Shown: piece after piece, positions 23,869-33,339 of the stretch
Position numbering within the stretch: position 1 is the stretch's first letter
Layout: every line of letters begins with the position of its first letter
NCBI RefSeq assembly: GCF_002240035.1
Contig: NZ_CP016397.1
Coordinates: 1,222,001 to 1,286,000, forward strand
Length of the DNA stretch: 64,000 nt
Origin: Legionella clemsonensis
GTDB taxonomy: Bacteria > Pseudomonadota > Gammaproteobacteria > Legionellales > Legionellaceae
Direction of reading: 5' to 3'
Notes under the pieces: model-generated
Seen by the model: only the letters and a program-made list of their open reading frames with translations
Told to the model about the DNA's origin: nothing
The model's database searches: none
Position numbers and translations under genes: made by a program

Positions 23869-25593
23869 TTATTTACATGATTCAGTTTTTCTAAAAGGCA
23901 AATATCTGGGTTCCCAAAATAGATCATTAATGAGTTGCTCCAAATCGACATTCTGATTGATCTGCGCCAGATTTTCATTAATTGCTGTATGCGCCACGGC
24001 AATGGCAATTTGTTTGGCAACAGTTTGGGCATCATCCAATGAAGGAAGCAATGGTAAAAAGCTGTCTTTCTTACTCGGCGCATGTTCGCTTAGTGTCGAT
24101 GCTGCAGCCCAAATCATTCCCTTTGAGAGTCTTTTGGCTTTAATCGCCAGAATGCCTAATCCAATACCCGGAAATACCAGTGCATTATTGCACTGAGCAA
24201 TTTGTAACAGACGATTCTGATATTCAACGGCAGGAAAGGCAGTTCCTGTAGCTATTAACGCTTTTCCCTGGCTCCAATTCATAATATCAGCAGGATGTGC
24301 TTCGCATTTTTCATCAGGATTAGAGAGAGGGAAAATAATTGGTCGCTCGCAAGTGGCACTCATTGTTTCAATAATATCCTGAGAAAATGCTCCAGGCTGT
24401 GCTGAGCAACCAATTAAAATAGTTGGTTTAATTTGTCGCACCGTATCGGTTAACGACGGATACTGTCTACCCGGGTGTTCCCAATCAGCAACCTCTGCGG
24501 CTTTACGCGCATAGGGTTTTTGTGCTTCGGTTAATTCAAGATCTGAATCAATTAGCAAACCTTGGCGATCAATTAACCAAAAACGATCATACGCTTCTTC
24601 TTTACTTAAGCCGCGACGAGCCATGGCGTCAACAATCTGATCACTAATTCCTGTGCCAGCAGAACCTGCACCGAAAACAAGAATACGGTGATCCTCAAGC
24701 TTCACGCCTGTTACATCACAGGCTGCTAACAAAGCAGAAAGAGTCACAGCGCCTGTACCCTGAATATCATCATTAAAGGTACACAATTTATCGTGGAATT
24801 TATCCAGAATGCGTCTGGCATTGTTGCGTCCCAAATCTTCCCAGTGAAGAAAGGCATTGGGAAAATGCTTATGGATAGTATTGACGAAAGTATGAATAAA
24901 ATCATCATACTCTGCGGTATTAATCCGTGGATGTTGACAACCCAGATAAAGTGGATCATTAAGTAAATTTTGATTATTAGTCCCTACATCCAAAAACACA
25001 GGCAGTGTTCTTATCGGATCAATGCCGCCACATAAAGAATATACCATCAATTTTGCGACAGGGATGTCCATACCACCAATACCCTGATCGCCAATTCCAA
25101 GAACGCCTTCTCCATCAGTGACAACGATTAAATCAATCTCAGGATTTGTACGATTATTAATAATTTCTTCAATTTGATTTTTGTCTGAATGAGCAATATA
25201 AAGCCCTCGAGGTTGACGATATTCATGGCTATAGCGCTTGACTGCTGTTCCTACAATAGGGGTGTAGATAGTTGGTAACATTTCTCCTAGGTGTTTACTA
25301 ATTAATTTATAAAAAAGAACCTGATTTTTATCATGTAAATTATTTAGATAAATATTTTGCTGTAGCCTGGAACTGTAGCTGGAATATTGCAAATAGGCAC
25401 GTTTTACTTGCTCATCCAACGTTTCAACGCGATGCGGTAATTTTCCTAATAATCCAAAAGCTCGGCGCTCTTCCTGAGTAAAAGCGGTACTCTTATTCAA
25501 TTGAGGTGTGGTTAACAGGGGTTTGCCGCAAATTGAGGTTTCCATGATGAGTTCCCCGGTTTGCTCATCACGAACTACTTTAAAATCTAGCAT
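23869..25593 (-). CDS. maeA: NAD-dependent malic enzyme
   Basis: 574 residues, full length for the long (MaeA/SfcA) form. LPTIYTPIVGTAVKRYSHEYRQPRGLY holds the Tyr of the active site. EDLGRNNA and CTFNDDIQGTGAVTL carry metal and malate ligands, and FGAGSAGTGISD is the Rossmann nucleotide site. It converts malate to pyruvate and CO2 with NAD+ in the cytosol and feeds gluconeogenic or NADH metabolism, which suits an amino-acid-using bacterium. Single-gene unit, convergent with the Tim44-like gene. Confidence 0.96.
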   Translation of the reverse strand: MLDFKVVRDEQTGELIMETSICGKPLLTTPQLNKSTAFTQEERRAFGLLGKLPHRVETLDEQVKRAYLQYSSYSSRLQQNIYLNNLHDKNQVLFYKLISKHLGEMLPTIYTPIVGTAVKRYSHEYRQPRGLYIAHSDKNQIEEIINNRTNPEIDLIVVTDGEGVLGIGDQGIGGMDIPVAKLMVYSLCGGIDPIRTLPVFLDVGTNNQNLLNDPLYLGCQHPRINTAEYDDFIHTFVNTIHKHFPNAFLHWEDLGRNNARRILDKFHDKLCTFNDDIQGTGAVTLSALLAACDVTGVKLEDHRILVFGAGSAGTGISDQIVDAMARRGLSKEEAYDRFWLIDRQGLLIDSDLELTEAQKPYARKAAEVADWEHPGRQYPSLTDTVRQIKPTILIGCSAQPGAFSQDIIETMSATCERPIIFPLSNPDEKCEAHPADIMNWSQGKALIATGTAFPAVEYQNRLLQIAQCNNALVFPGIGLGILAIKAKRLSKGMIWAAASTLSEHAPSKKDSFLPLLPSLDDAQTVAKQIAIAVAHTAINENLAQINQNVDLEQLINDLFWEPRYLPFRKTESCK

Positions 25594-25813
25594 GAGTCTA
25601 TCTTACAAAATTCGGTGCGCTAACAATAGCGAATCATTCTCATTTATTCAATCTAATTAATTTATGCACGCTCTAAATCTTGCCATTGGAGTAATTTTTT
25701 TGAGACCCATTAAGATGAACCCTGCTTGAAGCGGCGCTTATTAATTTCAACATAGCGTTCACTCCACACAAATGGTAACATCGGAATCTTCTAATGTTAT
25801 TGAGAGATTGCTT

Positions 25814-26197
25814 ATGGGGAAGGTTTTTTTACTCCTAGTTTGTGCCTCCTTATTTTTAACTGCCTGTGCGGTTCATGAGGAAAGTTACTACCGTAGAAAT
25901 CCACAAGCTCTACAGCAGGCAATAAAAGATTGTCCTAATAAAAAGCCGCAACAAATGAGTTGTGAGCAATTAACCATTTTGGCAGAAGGCATTAACCAGT
26001 TAGCTTATCAGCTGCAAGCTAATCCCCAAGCTTTTGGTAAAAAAATTTTGGCATTACAAGAAACACTGGCAAAACAACAAGCGGAGTTAAAAGCTAATCC
26101 CAGCCAATCCAGCCTTAAAATTTCAATCGAAAAAAATGAAAAAGAGCTGGCGGAACGTTTAGCGATTGTAAGATGGTTGGAGTCTCCTGAGAGTTAA
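25814..26197 (+). CDS. Small lipoprotein, unknown function
   Basis: 127 residues from ATG 25814 (GAGAGA upstream); an in-frame ATG at 25772 would add 14 residues before the signal. Lipobox LFLTAC with the Cys at about residue 18, so it should be lipid-anchored. The mature part is helical and Gln/Ala/Glu-rich (ALQETLAKQQAELKANPSQ), with a coiled-coil look. Two further cysteines (KDCP, MSCEQ) may pair. It ends 3 bp before surE, so it belongs to the surE-nlpD-rpoS transcription unit. Confidence 0.75.
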   Translation: MGKVFLLLVCASLFLTACAVHEESYYRRNPQALQQAIKDCPNKKPQQMSCEQLTILAEGINQLAYQLQANPQAFGKKILALQETLAKQQAELKANPSQSSLKISIEKNEKELAERLAIVRWLESPES

Positions 26198-26200
26198 GGT

Positions 26201-26956
26201 ATGCGAATTTTAGTAAGTAATGATGATGGTGTTAATTCTCCGGGAATACGTGCTTTAGCCAATGAAATGTCGCATATTGGAGAGGCCATAGTTATTGCAC
26301 CTGATAGAAATCGTAGTGGTGCCAGTAACTCTCTAACTTTGAGCCGGCCTCTGCGTATTCGGCAAATGGATAATGGTTATTACAGCGTTGAAGGAACTCC
26401 CACCGATTGTGTACACCTTGCTGTGACAGGATTTTTAAAACCTGCTGTAGATATCGTTGTTTCAGGAATTAATGACGGTGCTAATCTGGGGGACGATATT
26501 CTTTATTCCGGCACTGTCGCTGCTGCAATAGAAGGTCGTTTTCTGGGCCTGCCGGCTATAGCTTTCTCTATGGTTGGTGATAATATTCAAAACTATGATG
26601 CAGCTGCCATTATTGCCCGTAAATTAGTATTAAAGTTAACTGCAAATATGCTGCCTTCTCAGACTATTCTCAATGTGAATATTCCTGACTTGCCTTTGGA
26701 TAAAATTAAGGGAATAGAAGTTACTCGTTTGGGTACACGGCATGGCGCTGAGCCAGTTATTAAGGAATATGACCCGCGCGGCCGCCCTATTTATTGGATA
26801 GGACCTCCTGGCATGGAGGCAGACGCTGGTCCAGGAACAGATTTTTATGCAATAAATCAATGTTATGTGTCAATCACGCCCCTACAACTTGATTTAACCC
26901 ATTATAAAGTCTTTGATCAACTTTCTGCATGGGTCGAAACAATTAATCTGGAATAA
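26201..26956 (+). CDS. surE: 5'/3'-nucleotidase SurE
   Basis: 251 residues. [13 protein letters not shown] at the N-terminus supplies the metal-binding Asp pair, and [26 protein letters not shown] is the second SurE signature. It dephosphorylates nucleoside monophosphates and exopolyphosphate in the cytosol. Many gammaproteobacteria have surE-pcm-nlpD-rpoS; here nlpD follows after 31 bp and pcm is absent. Confidence 0.97.
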   Translation: MRILVSNDDGVNSPGIRALANEMSHIGEAIVIAPDRNRSGASNSLTLSRPLRIRQMDNGYYSVEGTPTDCVHLAVTGFLKPAVDIVVSGINDGANLGDDILYSGTVAAAIEGRFLGLPAIAFSMVGDNIQNYDAAAIIARKLVLKLTANMLPSQTILNVNIPDLPLDKIKGIEVTRLGTRHGAEPVIKEYDPRGRPIYWIGPPGMEADAGPGTDFYAINQCYVSITPLQLDLTHYKVFDQLSAWVETINLE

Positions 26957-26987
26957 TAAGCCTACCCCACATTAAAGAGACTAATAA

Positions 26988-27803
26988 ATGGTGTGCATGG
27001 AATCGGAGAGTTCAATGTATACAAGTAGTGATTGCGAGAAATCAAAGATGTATAGATTAGGTGTATTATTGCTTTTTTTGTTGTTGGGAGGGTGTGAGTC
27101 CAGAACTACCCTGGCACCCGTTGAAGAGCTGAAATGGCATCCCTATGGCAAGCAATCCTCTGTCTATACGGTTCGACGCGGTGACACGTTGTATTCTATA
27201 GCTTTTCGTTACGATACCGATTTTAGAGCGCTTGCAGCCTTTAACCATTTACGAAGCCCCTATACAGTAAGAGTAGGACAGGTTCTGCGTATAGGTTCTG
27301 CTCCTGTTCCTCACAAAACTGTTTTTCATCGACAGCAAACCGCAAGAAAACCTCTCTATTTAACAAAAAGAACTACAATTAAAAAAGGGACGTCAAAAAT
27401 TATCCCTAAAGACAGGTGGACGCCATCAGCTGCTAATCAACACTGGATTTGGCCTGTGAATGGTCGTGTAGCCACCAGGTTTGCACCACAGCAGGGTAAA
27501 AAAGGCATAGATATTGCTGGTAAAAAAGGGGAGAAAATCCGAGCCGCTTCCAGTGGTATTGTAGCTTATTCAGGAAACGGTTTATCGGGGTATGGCAACT
27601 TGATTATTATTAAACATAATAACCAGTTTCTTACAGCCTATGGTAATAATTTACATAATTTAGTAAGGGAAGGACAAAAAGTTAAAGCTGGGCAAATTAT
27701 TGCCGAAATGGGAGTTATTGATAGACGATTTTGGGGGGTGCATTTTGAAATCAGAAGGGCAGGAAAACCAGTAAACCCTCTGAATTATTTAGGAAGAGGT
27801 TAA
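26988..27803 (+). CDS. nlpD: NlpD-like LysM/M23 lipoprotein
   Basis: 271 residues from the first ATG. A lipobox LLLGGC ends the signal segment MYRLGVLLLFLLLGGC, so starts at 27015 (GGAGAG upstream) or 27048 are also possible. A LysM domain (YTVRRGDTLYSIAFRYD to VGQVLRIG) is followed by an M23/LytM domain (about 165-268). The metal ligands are degenerate (KKGIDIAG, LTAYGNN, VHFEIR), as in E. coli NlpD, which activates a cell-wall amidase instead of cutting. It lies directly before rpoS, and the rpoS promoter often lies inside nlpD. Confidence 0.93.
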   Translation: MVCMESESSMYTSSDCEKSKMYRLGVLLLFLLLGGCESRTTLAPVEELKWHPYGKQSSVYTVRRGDTLYSIAFRYDTDFRALAAFNHLRSPYTVRVGQVLRIGSAPVPHKTVFHRQQTARKPLYLTKRTTIKKGTSKIIPKDRWTPSAANQHWIWPVNGRVATRFAPQQGKKGIDIAGKKGEKIRAASSGIVAYSGNGLSGYGNLIIIKHNNQFLTAYGNNLHNLVREGQKVKAGQIIAEMGVIDRRFWGVHFEIRRAGKPVNPLNYLGRG

Positions 27804-27876
27804 GAACCTTACTGATGTTGCTGGATAGACCAAAAAGGGTGTTTTTTTCTTTAACAGATATAAACACATAGGTGAT

Positions 27877-28896
27877 ATGATGCAACCAGATGATGAATCA
27901 ATAAAAGCTGATCAGATTCCAGAGGAAGATTGGGAGGCGTCTCCGAATGATGAGACCCTATTAAATGAAGATGATCTTGCTCAAGTAGAGGGCGATGATG
28001 ATCTTACACCCGATTTTAGCGACGAGGAAGCATTCCCAAGTTTTCAGCGTGGTAGACAAGCAGCAAAATTAATGGACGCTACTCAAATTTATTTAAGCGA
28101 AATCGGGTTTTCACCCTTATTGTCAGCAGAAGAAGAAGTCTATTATGCCAAACGAGCGCTTAAAGGTGATGCGGCTTCACGTAAAAAAATGATTGAATCG
28201 AATTTACGCTTGGTAGTGAAAATTGCCCGTCGCTACCTCAATCGTGGCTTGCCCTTATTGGATCTTATTGAAGAGGGTAATCTGGGATTAATGAAATCTG
28301 TTGAAAAATTTGATCCTGACAGAGGTTTTCGCTTCTCTACTTATGCCACATGGTGGATTAGGCAAACGATTGAGCGTGCCATTATGAATCAAACAAGAAC
28401 TATCCGTTTACCTATCCATGTGGTTAAAGAACTTAATGTTTATCTAAGGGCTGCGCGCCAGCTTACCCAAAAACTTGACCATGAACCCTCAGCTGAAGAA
28501 ATTGCTGAGATGGTGGATAAACCGATTGAAGATGTTGAAAAACTATTGGGATTAAATGACAAAGTGGCTTCTGTAGATACCCCGATAGGTTATGATGAAA
28601 ACAAATCCTTGTTGGATACTATTGCTGATGAAAACAGCATGAATCCGGCAGAATTACTGACTGATGAAAATTTGCGTACTCATATTGAGTCGCTACTGGA
28701 TAAACTGACTGAAAACCAACAACAAGTGATAGCACGACGCTTTGGCCTGCGAGGATTTGAAAAAGCTACTCTTGAAGATGTCGGTAAAGAAATCAATCTG
28801 ACACGTGAGAGAGTAAGGCAAATTCAAGTGGAGGCTTTGAAGACGCTTCGTGGATTATTAGAGCGAGTAGGTTTAACCCAGGAAGACTTATTTTAA
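27877..28896 (+). CDS. rpoS: RNA polymerase sigma factor RpoS
   Basis: 339 residues with the sigma-70 core: region 1.2 ([20 protein letters not shown]), region 2 ([21 protein letters not shown], then [17 protein letters not shown]), region 3 and region 4 ([20 protein letters not shown]). The acidic N-terminal 60 residues replace region 1.1, as in RpoS. In Legionella it controls the switch between replicative and transmissive phases. AGGTGAT leads the ATG. The gene's end overlaps a terminator hairpin. Confidence 0.98.
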   Translation: MMQPDDESIKADQIPEEDWEASPNDETLLNEDDLAQVEGDDDLTPDFSDEEAFPSFQRGRQAAKLMDATQIYLSEIGFSPLLSAEEEVYYAKRALKGDAASRKKMIESNLRLVVKIARRYLNRGLPLLDLIEEGNLGLMKSVEKFDPDRGFRFSTYATWWIRQTIERAIMNQTRTIRLPIHVVKELNVYLRAARQLTQKLDHEPSAEEIAEMVDKPIEDVEKLLGLNDKVASVDTPIGYDENKSLLDTIADENSMNPAELLTDENLRTHIESLLDKLTENQQQVIARRFGLRGFEKATLEDVGKEINLTRERVRQIQVEALKTLRGLLERVGLTQEDLF

Positions 28897-28906
28897 GTCC
28901 TGGGTT
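28875..28906. terminator. Bidirectional hairpin at the end of rpoS
   Basis: AACCCAG (28875-28881) and CTGGGTT (28900-28906), continued inside by GACTTA and TAAGTC with a 3-nt bulge. The stem includes the rpoS stop codon and touches the end of the convergent 201-aa gene. Confidence 0.55.
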
Positions 28907-29510
28907 ATTGCTCTTTATCTTCTATGGTTGAAGTGGTTGTTTGAGAGTCATTATTGGCTGGAGAAGACATCTTACGCTCTATTTGCACATTTTCCGAACA
29001 ATAGGAAGCAATATTTTTGATTGTATCGTTATATTCCTTATCGGTCATGCTGTCAGCAGTTTTTAAAAATGTGGCAAGTTTAACTTCAGCACAATGGCAA
29101 TAACTAGCGGTTACTTGCCTGTTTTTATCATCCATGGTAGGGAAAACCAGCATAAATCTATCTTCGCAATATTCATTAATATCTTCGCCCGTCGCTTTAT
29201 CCAAGCCTACTTCATTCTCAAGAGCGTCCATAGTATCTTGTAGAAGAGTTTGTGACATACAAAGCCGCATGGCTTTATTTATCGTCTCTTGGGTATCCAG
29301 TGAATATTGTGAGACGCACTCGCAATATTTCTCACCAAAATTTTTGTAATCCACCTTATCTCTGCTATCCATTCTTTTCATCCACGAATCAATGCAGTGA
29401 GATTGAAATGGGTTTTGAGTTGTATTATTAGTGGCTGCTGTATTGCCAAGCATTGAAATAGATCCTAAAGCTATAACTGCCAGCATATATTGGGCAAAAC
29501 TTGCACGCAT
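28905..29510 (-). CDS. Exported eight-cysteine protein, unknown
   Basis: 201 residues with a signal peptide (about 1-26). Eight cysteines fall in two similar sets: Cys39, Cys63-x-Cys65, Cys84 and Cys115, Cys138-x-Cys140, Cys171 (C-x22/23-C-x-C). This suggests an internally duplicated, disulfide-stabilised periplasmic domain. Gln/Ser/Thr-rich tail. I do not recognise the family. It lies between rpoS (convergent) and hmgA (same strand, 56 bp upstream). Confidence 0.75.
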   Translation of the reverse strand: MRASFAQYMLAVIALGSISMLGNTAATNNTTQNPFQSHCIDSWMKRMDSRDKVDYKNFGEKYCECVSQYSLDTQETINKAMRLCMSQTLLQDTMDALENEVGLDKATGEDINEYCEDRFMLVFPTMDDKNRQVTASYCHCAEVKLATFLKTADSMTDKEYNDTIKNIASYCSENVQIERKMSSPANNDSQTTTSTIEDKEQ

Positions 29511-29566
29511 TGAGACTTACTCCTTTGAAAAAAAAAGATTTTTTTAGTAAATGAATATGATTTAAT

Positions 29567-30823
29567 CTAGGTTTCAGTAAAATTGCAAGGCAAATGTTGC
29601 CAACACGTCGAATATTTTATTTCTCTTGAAGGGTGTGATAATGCTTGCTCACTCACTAACCAGGGATGTTTGGCTTCAAACATAAATGCCAGGGTATTTT
29701 GGTAGCGAGTGGGTTTCAACTCTTCCTGAATCACCTGCTTATAAGTATCAGCATCAGGTCCGTGAGCCGTCATGTAGTTATGAATACTAACGCCACCCGG
29801 TAAAAAACCTTCTTTTTTGGCGTCATATTCTCCTTTAATTAACCCCATCAGTTCACTCATGACATTTCGATGAAAATAGGGCGGTCTAAAAGTATGCTCA
29901 GCGACCATCCAGCGAGGAGGAAAAATTACAAAATCCAGATTGGCTACCCCCGGGGAATTACTCTCGGAAGTTAACACAGTAAAAATCGATGGATCAGGGT
30001 GATCAAAACTTACGGTATTGATGGTATTAAACAAAGCCAAGTCGTAGCTATAAGGTGCATAATTACCATGCCATGCGACTACATTTAAAGGGGAATGATT
30101 TGATTGTGCACTCCAAAGTTTTTGTTGGTATTTGCATAATAGTTGAATCTCCCCCTGAATATTCTCAAAGGCAGCCACAGGATAAAGAAAGTGGCGTGGA
30201 TTGGCTAAACCATTGGAACCAATAGGTCCTAGTTGAGGTAAAACAAAAGGGCTTCCCATATTTTCACAGAGATAGCCTGCTGCTAACTCCGAACCTAAAT
30301 CCACTCTAAATTTTATGCCCCGTGGAATAACCGCTATTTTTCCAGGTTCAATTGAAAGCTGGCCAAACTCCGTGTGAATAAGAAGTTCTCCTATATAGGG
30401 AACTAACAGCATTTCACCATCACTGTTACTGAAATAGCGTTTTTTCATGGATTGATTGCATTGGTAAATAAAGGCATTCGCCGATTTATTGCCAGCTAAG
30501 TAAAATAATCCATCTACAAAATCCTTGGACTCAGAGAGTTTGGGAAGAGGTGCCCATCGCATAGGATTCGGTGGCTGCAGACTGGCAGGGTTGATAGCAA
30601 TACTTTTTTCATAAGGTTGATAATCCTCCTGCACAACAGAAGGAAGAATACGGTACAACCAGCTGCGCAAGTTGACATGTCGTGGTCGAGTAAAAGCACT
30701 TCCACTGAGCTGTTCAGCATAAAGGCCAAATGCACATTGTTGGGGAGAATTTTGCTCCTTGGGTAAAGCTCCTGAAATGGCTTCCGTTTGATGATAATTA
30801 CCGAATCCTGCTAAATACACCAT
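29567..30823 (-). CDS. hmgA: Homogentisate 1,2-dioxygenase
   Basis: 418 residues, full length. Starts [19 protein letters not shown], as the family does. The iron ligands lie in [25 protein letters not shown] and [12 protein letters not shown]. It opens the ring of homogentisate in tyrosine breakdown. In L. pneumophila its activity limits the homogentisate-derived brown pigment. Fumarylacetoacetase and maleylacetoacetate isomerase genes are not adjacent. Confidence 0.97.
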   Translation of the reverse strand: MVYLAGFGNYHQTEAISGALPKEQNSPQQCAFGLYAEQLSGSAFTRPRHVNLRSWLYRILPSVVQEDYQPYEKSIAINPASLQPPNPMRWAPLPKLSESKDFVDGLFYLAGNKSANAFIYQCNQSMKKRYFSNSDGEMLLVPYIGELLIHTEFGQLSIEPGKIAVIPRGIKFRVDLGSELAAGYLCENMGSPFVLPQLGPIGSNGLANPRHFLYPVAAFENIQGEIQLLCKYQQKLWSAQSNHSPLNVVAWHGNYAPYSYDLALFNTINTVSFDHPDPSIFTVLTSESNSPGVANLDFVIFPPRWMVAEHTFRPPYFHRNVMSELMGLIKGEYDAKKEGFLPGGVSIHNYMTAHGPDADTYKQVIQEELKPTRYQNTLAFMFEAKHPWLVSEQALSHPSREIKYSTCWQHLPCNFTET

Positions 30824-31160
30824 TGTCTCCCTGCAAAAATAAACGCCTTAGCATAGCTTGAAAACGTAAAAAATGTCGAGCCTCTTACGATGATGACTAA
30901 TAAACTGCATTTTAGTCTCTATGCTTTCAGGGCAGACCCTACCATTTTGATTAATTAAACACCCTATCTTATACAAATTACCGTCATCCTTCGCTTTGCT
31001 CAGGCTGACACCTTGTTGTTATTATTTAAACAAACGTATGATTTTGCCCTCTTCATGCTTCTTGTATCAGTTCTTTTTAGTGCTTAGAGGATGTATACTT
31101 TAAGATTTGATAATCTGAAATTAGGATCCTGTTGATAGGTTATTTCCTGGTACTACTGTT

Positions 31161-31241
31161 TACCTACGTGCCGCGGCTTGTCCGCGACATTCTTGAAATC
31201 TCTGCATACCGTGGACAAGCCACGGTATGTGGAACTAGGTA
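31161..31241. repeat. REP-like double palindrome upstream of yebC
   Basis: Two stem-loops in inverted order: CGCGG-CTTGT-CCGCG (31172-31186) and arms CATACCGTGG / CCACGGTATG around ACAAG (31205-31229, perfect 10-bp stem), framed by TACCTA and TAGGTA. The halves are related to each other (GGCTTGTCC versus GGACAAGCC), as in paired REP elements. Apart from this and a probable -10 (TATACT near 31095), I see nothing in the 464-bp gap 30824-31287. Confidence 0.7.
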
Positions 31242-31287
31242 ATTGTGTCAACAGACTTAAGATGGTTTTTCTTTTTGAGGTGTAGCA

Positions 31288-32028
31288 ATGGCAGGACATA
31301 GTAAGTGGGCTAATATCAAGTTTCGTAAAGGGGCTCAAGACGCCAAACGAGGAAAGATTTTTACCAAGCTTATTCGTGAAATTACAGTTGCGGCCAGAAT
31401 GGGTGGAGGAGAGGAGTCTTCAAATCCCCGATTACGAGATGCAATTAGTAAGGCATTAAAAGCTAATATGAAGCGAGATACCATTGATAATGCGATTAAG
31501 CGAGGAGCTGGTGGTTTAGATGGCGCAAATATGATGGAAATGCGTTATGAAGGTTATGGGCCTGGTGGTGTGGCTATCCTTGTGGATTGTTTATCTGATA
31601 ATAAAAATCGTACAGTATCTGAAGTTAGACATGCTTTTACAAAGCATGGAGGAAACTTGGGCACAGACGGCTCTGTAGCGTATTTATTTAACAAGCAGGG
31701 GGAAATTCTTCTTGCTGCAGGACAACCTGAAGATCGTGCTATGGAAATTGCTATAGAAGCGGGTGCGGATGATGTAGTAGTCGAAGATAATCACATTGAA
31801 ATTATAACCGCAGCAGACAATTATCATCATGTTTTGGCAGCTATTCAGGAAGCAGGTTATGAGGTGGAGCAATCTCATTTAACGATGCGCGCGCAAACAA
31901 CGGTTCCTTTGAATAAAGAAACTGCTGAAAGCTTAATGAAATTAGTAGATATGCTTGAAGATTTGGATGACGTACAGGAAGTTCATAGTAATGCTGAACT
32001 GCCTGAGGCTTTGTTTGAAACTGCCTGA
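31288..32028 (+). CDS. yebC: YebC/PmpR-family protein
   Basis: 246 residues starting [18 protein letters not shown], the invariant YebC start, with [20 protein letters not shown] and a matching C-terminal domain. YebC proteins act as regulators or in easing ribosome stalls at proline runs. GAGGTG sits 6 nt ahead of the ATG. The stop overlaps the ruvC start (TGATG), giving a yebC-ruvC-ruvA operon as in many bacteria. Confidence 0.97.
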   Translation: MAGHSKWANIKFRKGAQDAKRGKIFTKLIREITVAARMGGGEESSNPRLRDAISKALKANMKRDTIDNAIKRGAGGLDGANMMEMRYEGYGPGGVAILVDCLSDNKNRTVSEVRHAFTKHGGNLGTDGSVAYLFNKQGEILLAAGQPEDRAMEIAIEAGADDVVVEDNHIEIITAADNYHHVLAAIQEAGYEVEQSHLTMRAQTTVPLNKETAESLMKLVDMLEDLDDVQEVHSNAELPEALFETA

Positions 32029-32543
32029 TGAGTATTATTCTGGGGATTGATCCTGGTTCTCGGGTGACAGGTTATGGGGTTATTAAGGAAGAGGGACGCA
32101 AAATCCACTATATTGACAGTGGTTGTATTCGTACCTCGGATGGGGAATTAAGTCAGCGTTTGTTGCAAATTTTTGACGGTATTTGTCAATTGATGGAGAG
32201 TTATAATCCGAATGAAGTTGCAATAGAACAGGTATTTTTGCATCAGAATCCTAACTCTGCTCTTAAACTGGGTCATGCTAGAGGAGCAGCGATGGTTGCT
32301 GCTGCATCTCATCGTATAAAGATTAGTGAATACTCCCCTCGTGAGATTAAACAGTCGGTCGTGGGTTATGGTGCTGCACAAAAAGAGCAGGTAAAGCATA
32401 TGGTAGTCAAATTGTTAATGCTTAATAATGCGCCACAAAGTGATGCTGCAGATGCTTTGGCTATTGCTATCTGTCATTGTCATATGCGCCATAATTTAGC
32501 ATTAACACAGCGCTCACGGCATTTCAGGAGGCGTGCACGATGA
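32028..32543 (+). CDS. ruvC: Holliday junction resolvase RuvC
   Basis: 171 residues. GIDPGSRVTGYGVI supplies the first catalytic Asp, AIEQVFLHQNPNSALKLGHARGAA the Glu, and DAADALAIAICH the final Asp pair. It cuts Holliday junctions with RuvAB. Translationally coupled on both sides: it overlaps yebC by one base and ruvA by four. Confidence 0.98.
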   Translation: MSIILGIDPGSRVTGYGVIKEEGRKIHYIDSGCIRTSDGELSQRLLQIFDGICQLMESYNPNEVAIEQVFLHQNPNSALKLGHARGAAMVAAASHRIKISEYSPREIKQSVVGYGAAQKEQVKHMVVKLLMLNNAPQSDAADALAIAICHCHMRHNLALTQRSRHFRRRAR

Positions 32544-33145
32544 TAGGTTGGCTAAATGGACAAATTGTTGATAAACATCAACCTGGGAAGTTAGTGATTA
32601 ACGTGAATGGAGTAGGCTATGATGTGGAAACTTCATTACATACCTTTTTCCAGCTTGAAACCCAATCTGGTGCCATAGGTTTGCACATACACACGGTGGT
32701 TCGCGAAGATGCCTTACAGTTGTTTGGATTTTTAGATAAAGAGGAAAGAGCATTATTCAGAGCGCTCATTAAAGTAAATGGTATTGGCCCCAAATTGGCC
32801 ATAGCGATATTATCCAGCATTACTCCCATTGAATTTATTCAATGCATCGAAGAGCAAAATTCCCTACTGCTAACCAAGCTTCCGGGAATAGGCAAGAAAA
32901 CCGCAGAGCGATTGCTAGTTGAAATGAGAGATAGCATTAAGCAACTCTCTCCACAGATGATGATTAGCCCCCCTGGTGTACAGAAACCTCCGCTGAAGCA
33001 GGAGCAAAGTGAAGCGATTAGTGCTTTGGAAGCTTTAGGATATAAGCAGCAAGAAGCAGTGAAAGTGATTAAGAAAATTGATGATGGAAATAAAAGTTGC
33101 GAACAATTGATTCGTCAGGCGCTACAATTATTGGCTAGTCGATAA
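32540..33145 (+). CDS. ruvA: Holliday junction DNA helicase subunit RuvA
   Basis: 201 residues: an OB-fold N-terminus (MIGWLNGQIVDKHQPGKLVIN), two helix-hairpin-helix motifs (LIKVNGIGPKLAIAILSS, LTKLPGIGKKTAERLLVEM) and a C-terminal RuvB-contact domain (AISALEALGYKQQEAVKVI). ruvB does not follow: the next gene is pmrB on the other strand. Confidence 0.98.
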   Translation: MIGWLNGQIVDKHQPGKLVINVNGVGYDVETSLHTFFQLETQSGAIGLHIHTVVREDALQLFGFLDKEERALFRALIKVNGIGPKLAIAILSSITPIEFIQCIEEQNSLLLTKLPGIGKKTAERLLVEMRDSIKQLSPQMMISPPGVQKPPLKQEQSEAISALEALGYKQQEAVKVIKKIDDGNKSCEQLIRQALQLLASR

Positions 33146-33283
33146 GATATCCCCTGCATACACTGCACTCGTATAGGATGAATTAGTAGTTCCTTTAGCA
33201 AAAATTACTTTGCCAGTTTCTCATAAATGTGCCCTTGATTATGCTTCCCTGCATCAGTGCTAGCTTTTCAAGACTTCGAGGCA

Positions 33284-33318
33284 GTGGCGTAGCCTTGATG
33301 CAGTGAAGTGCAATCAAG
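33284..33318. repeat. Dispersed extragenic repeat B, copy 1
   Basis: CTTGATGCAGTGAAGTGCA followed by ATCAAG (33294-33318) can fold on itself and matches, in opposite orientation, a stretch at 48750-48776 (TTGATTACGCTGCGCTGCAT, CAAGG). It sits in the gap between ruvA and pmrB. Confidence 0.55.
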
Positions 33319-33339
33319 AGCTATCAACGCAAGCTGCCT

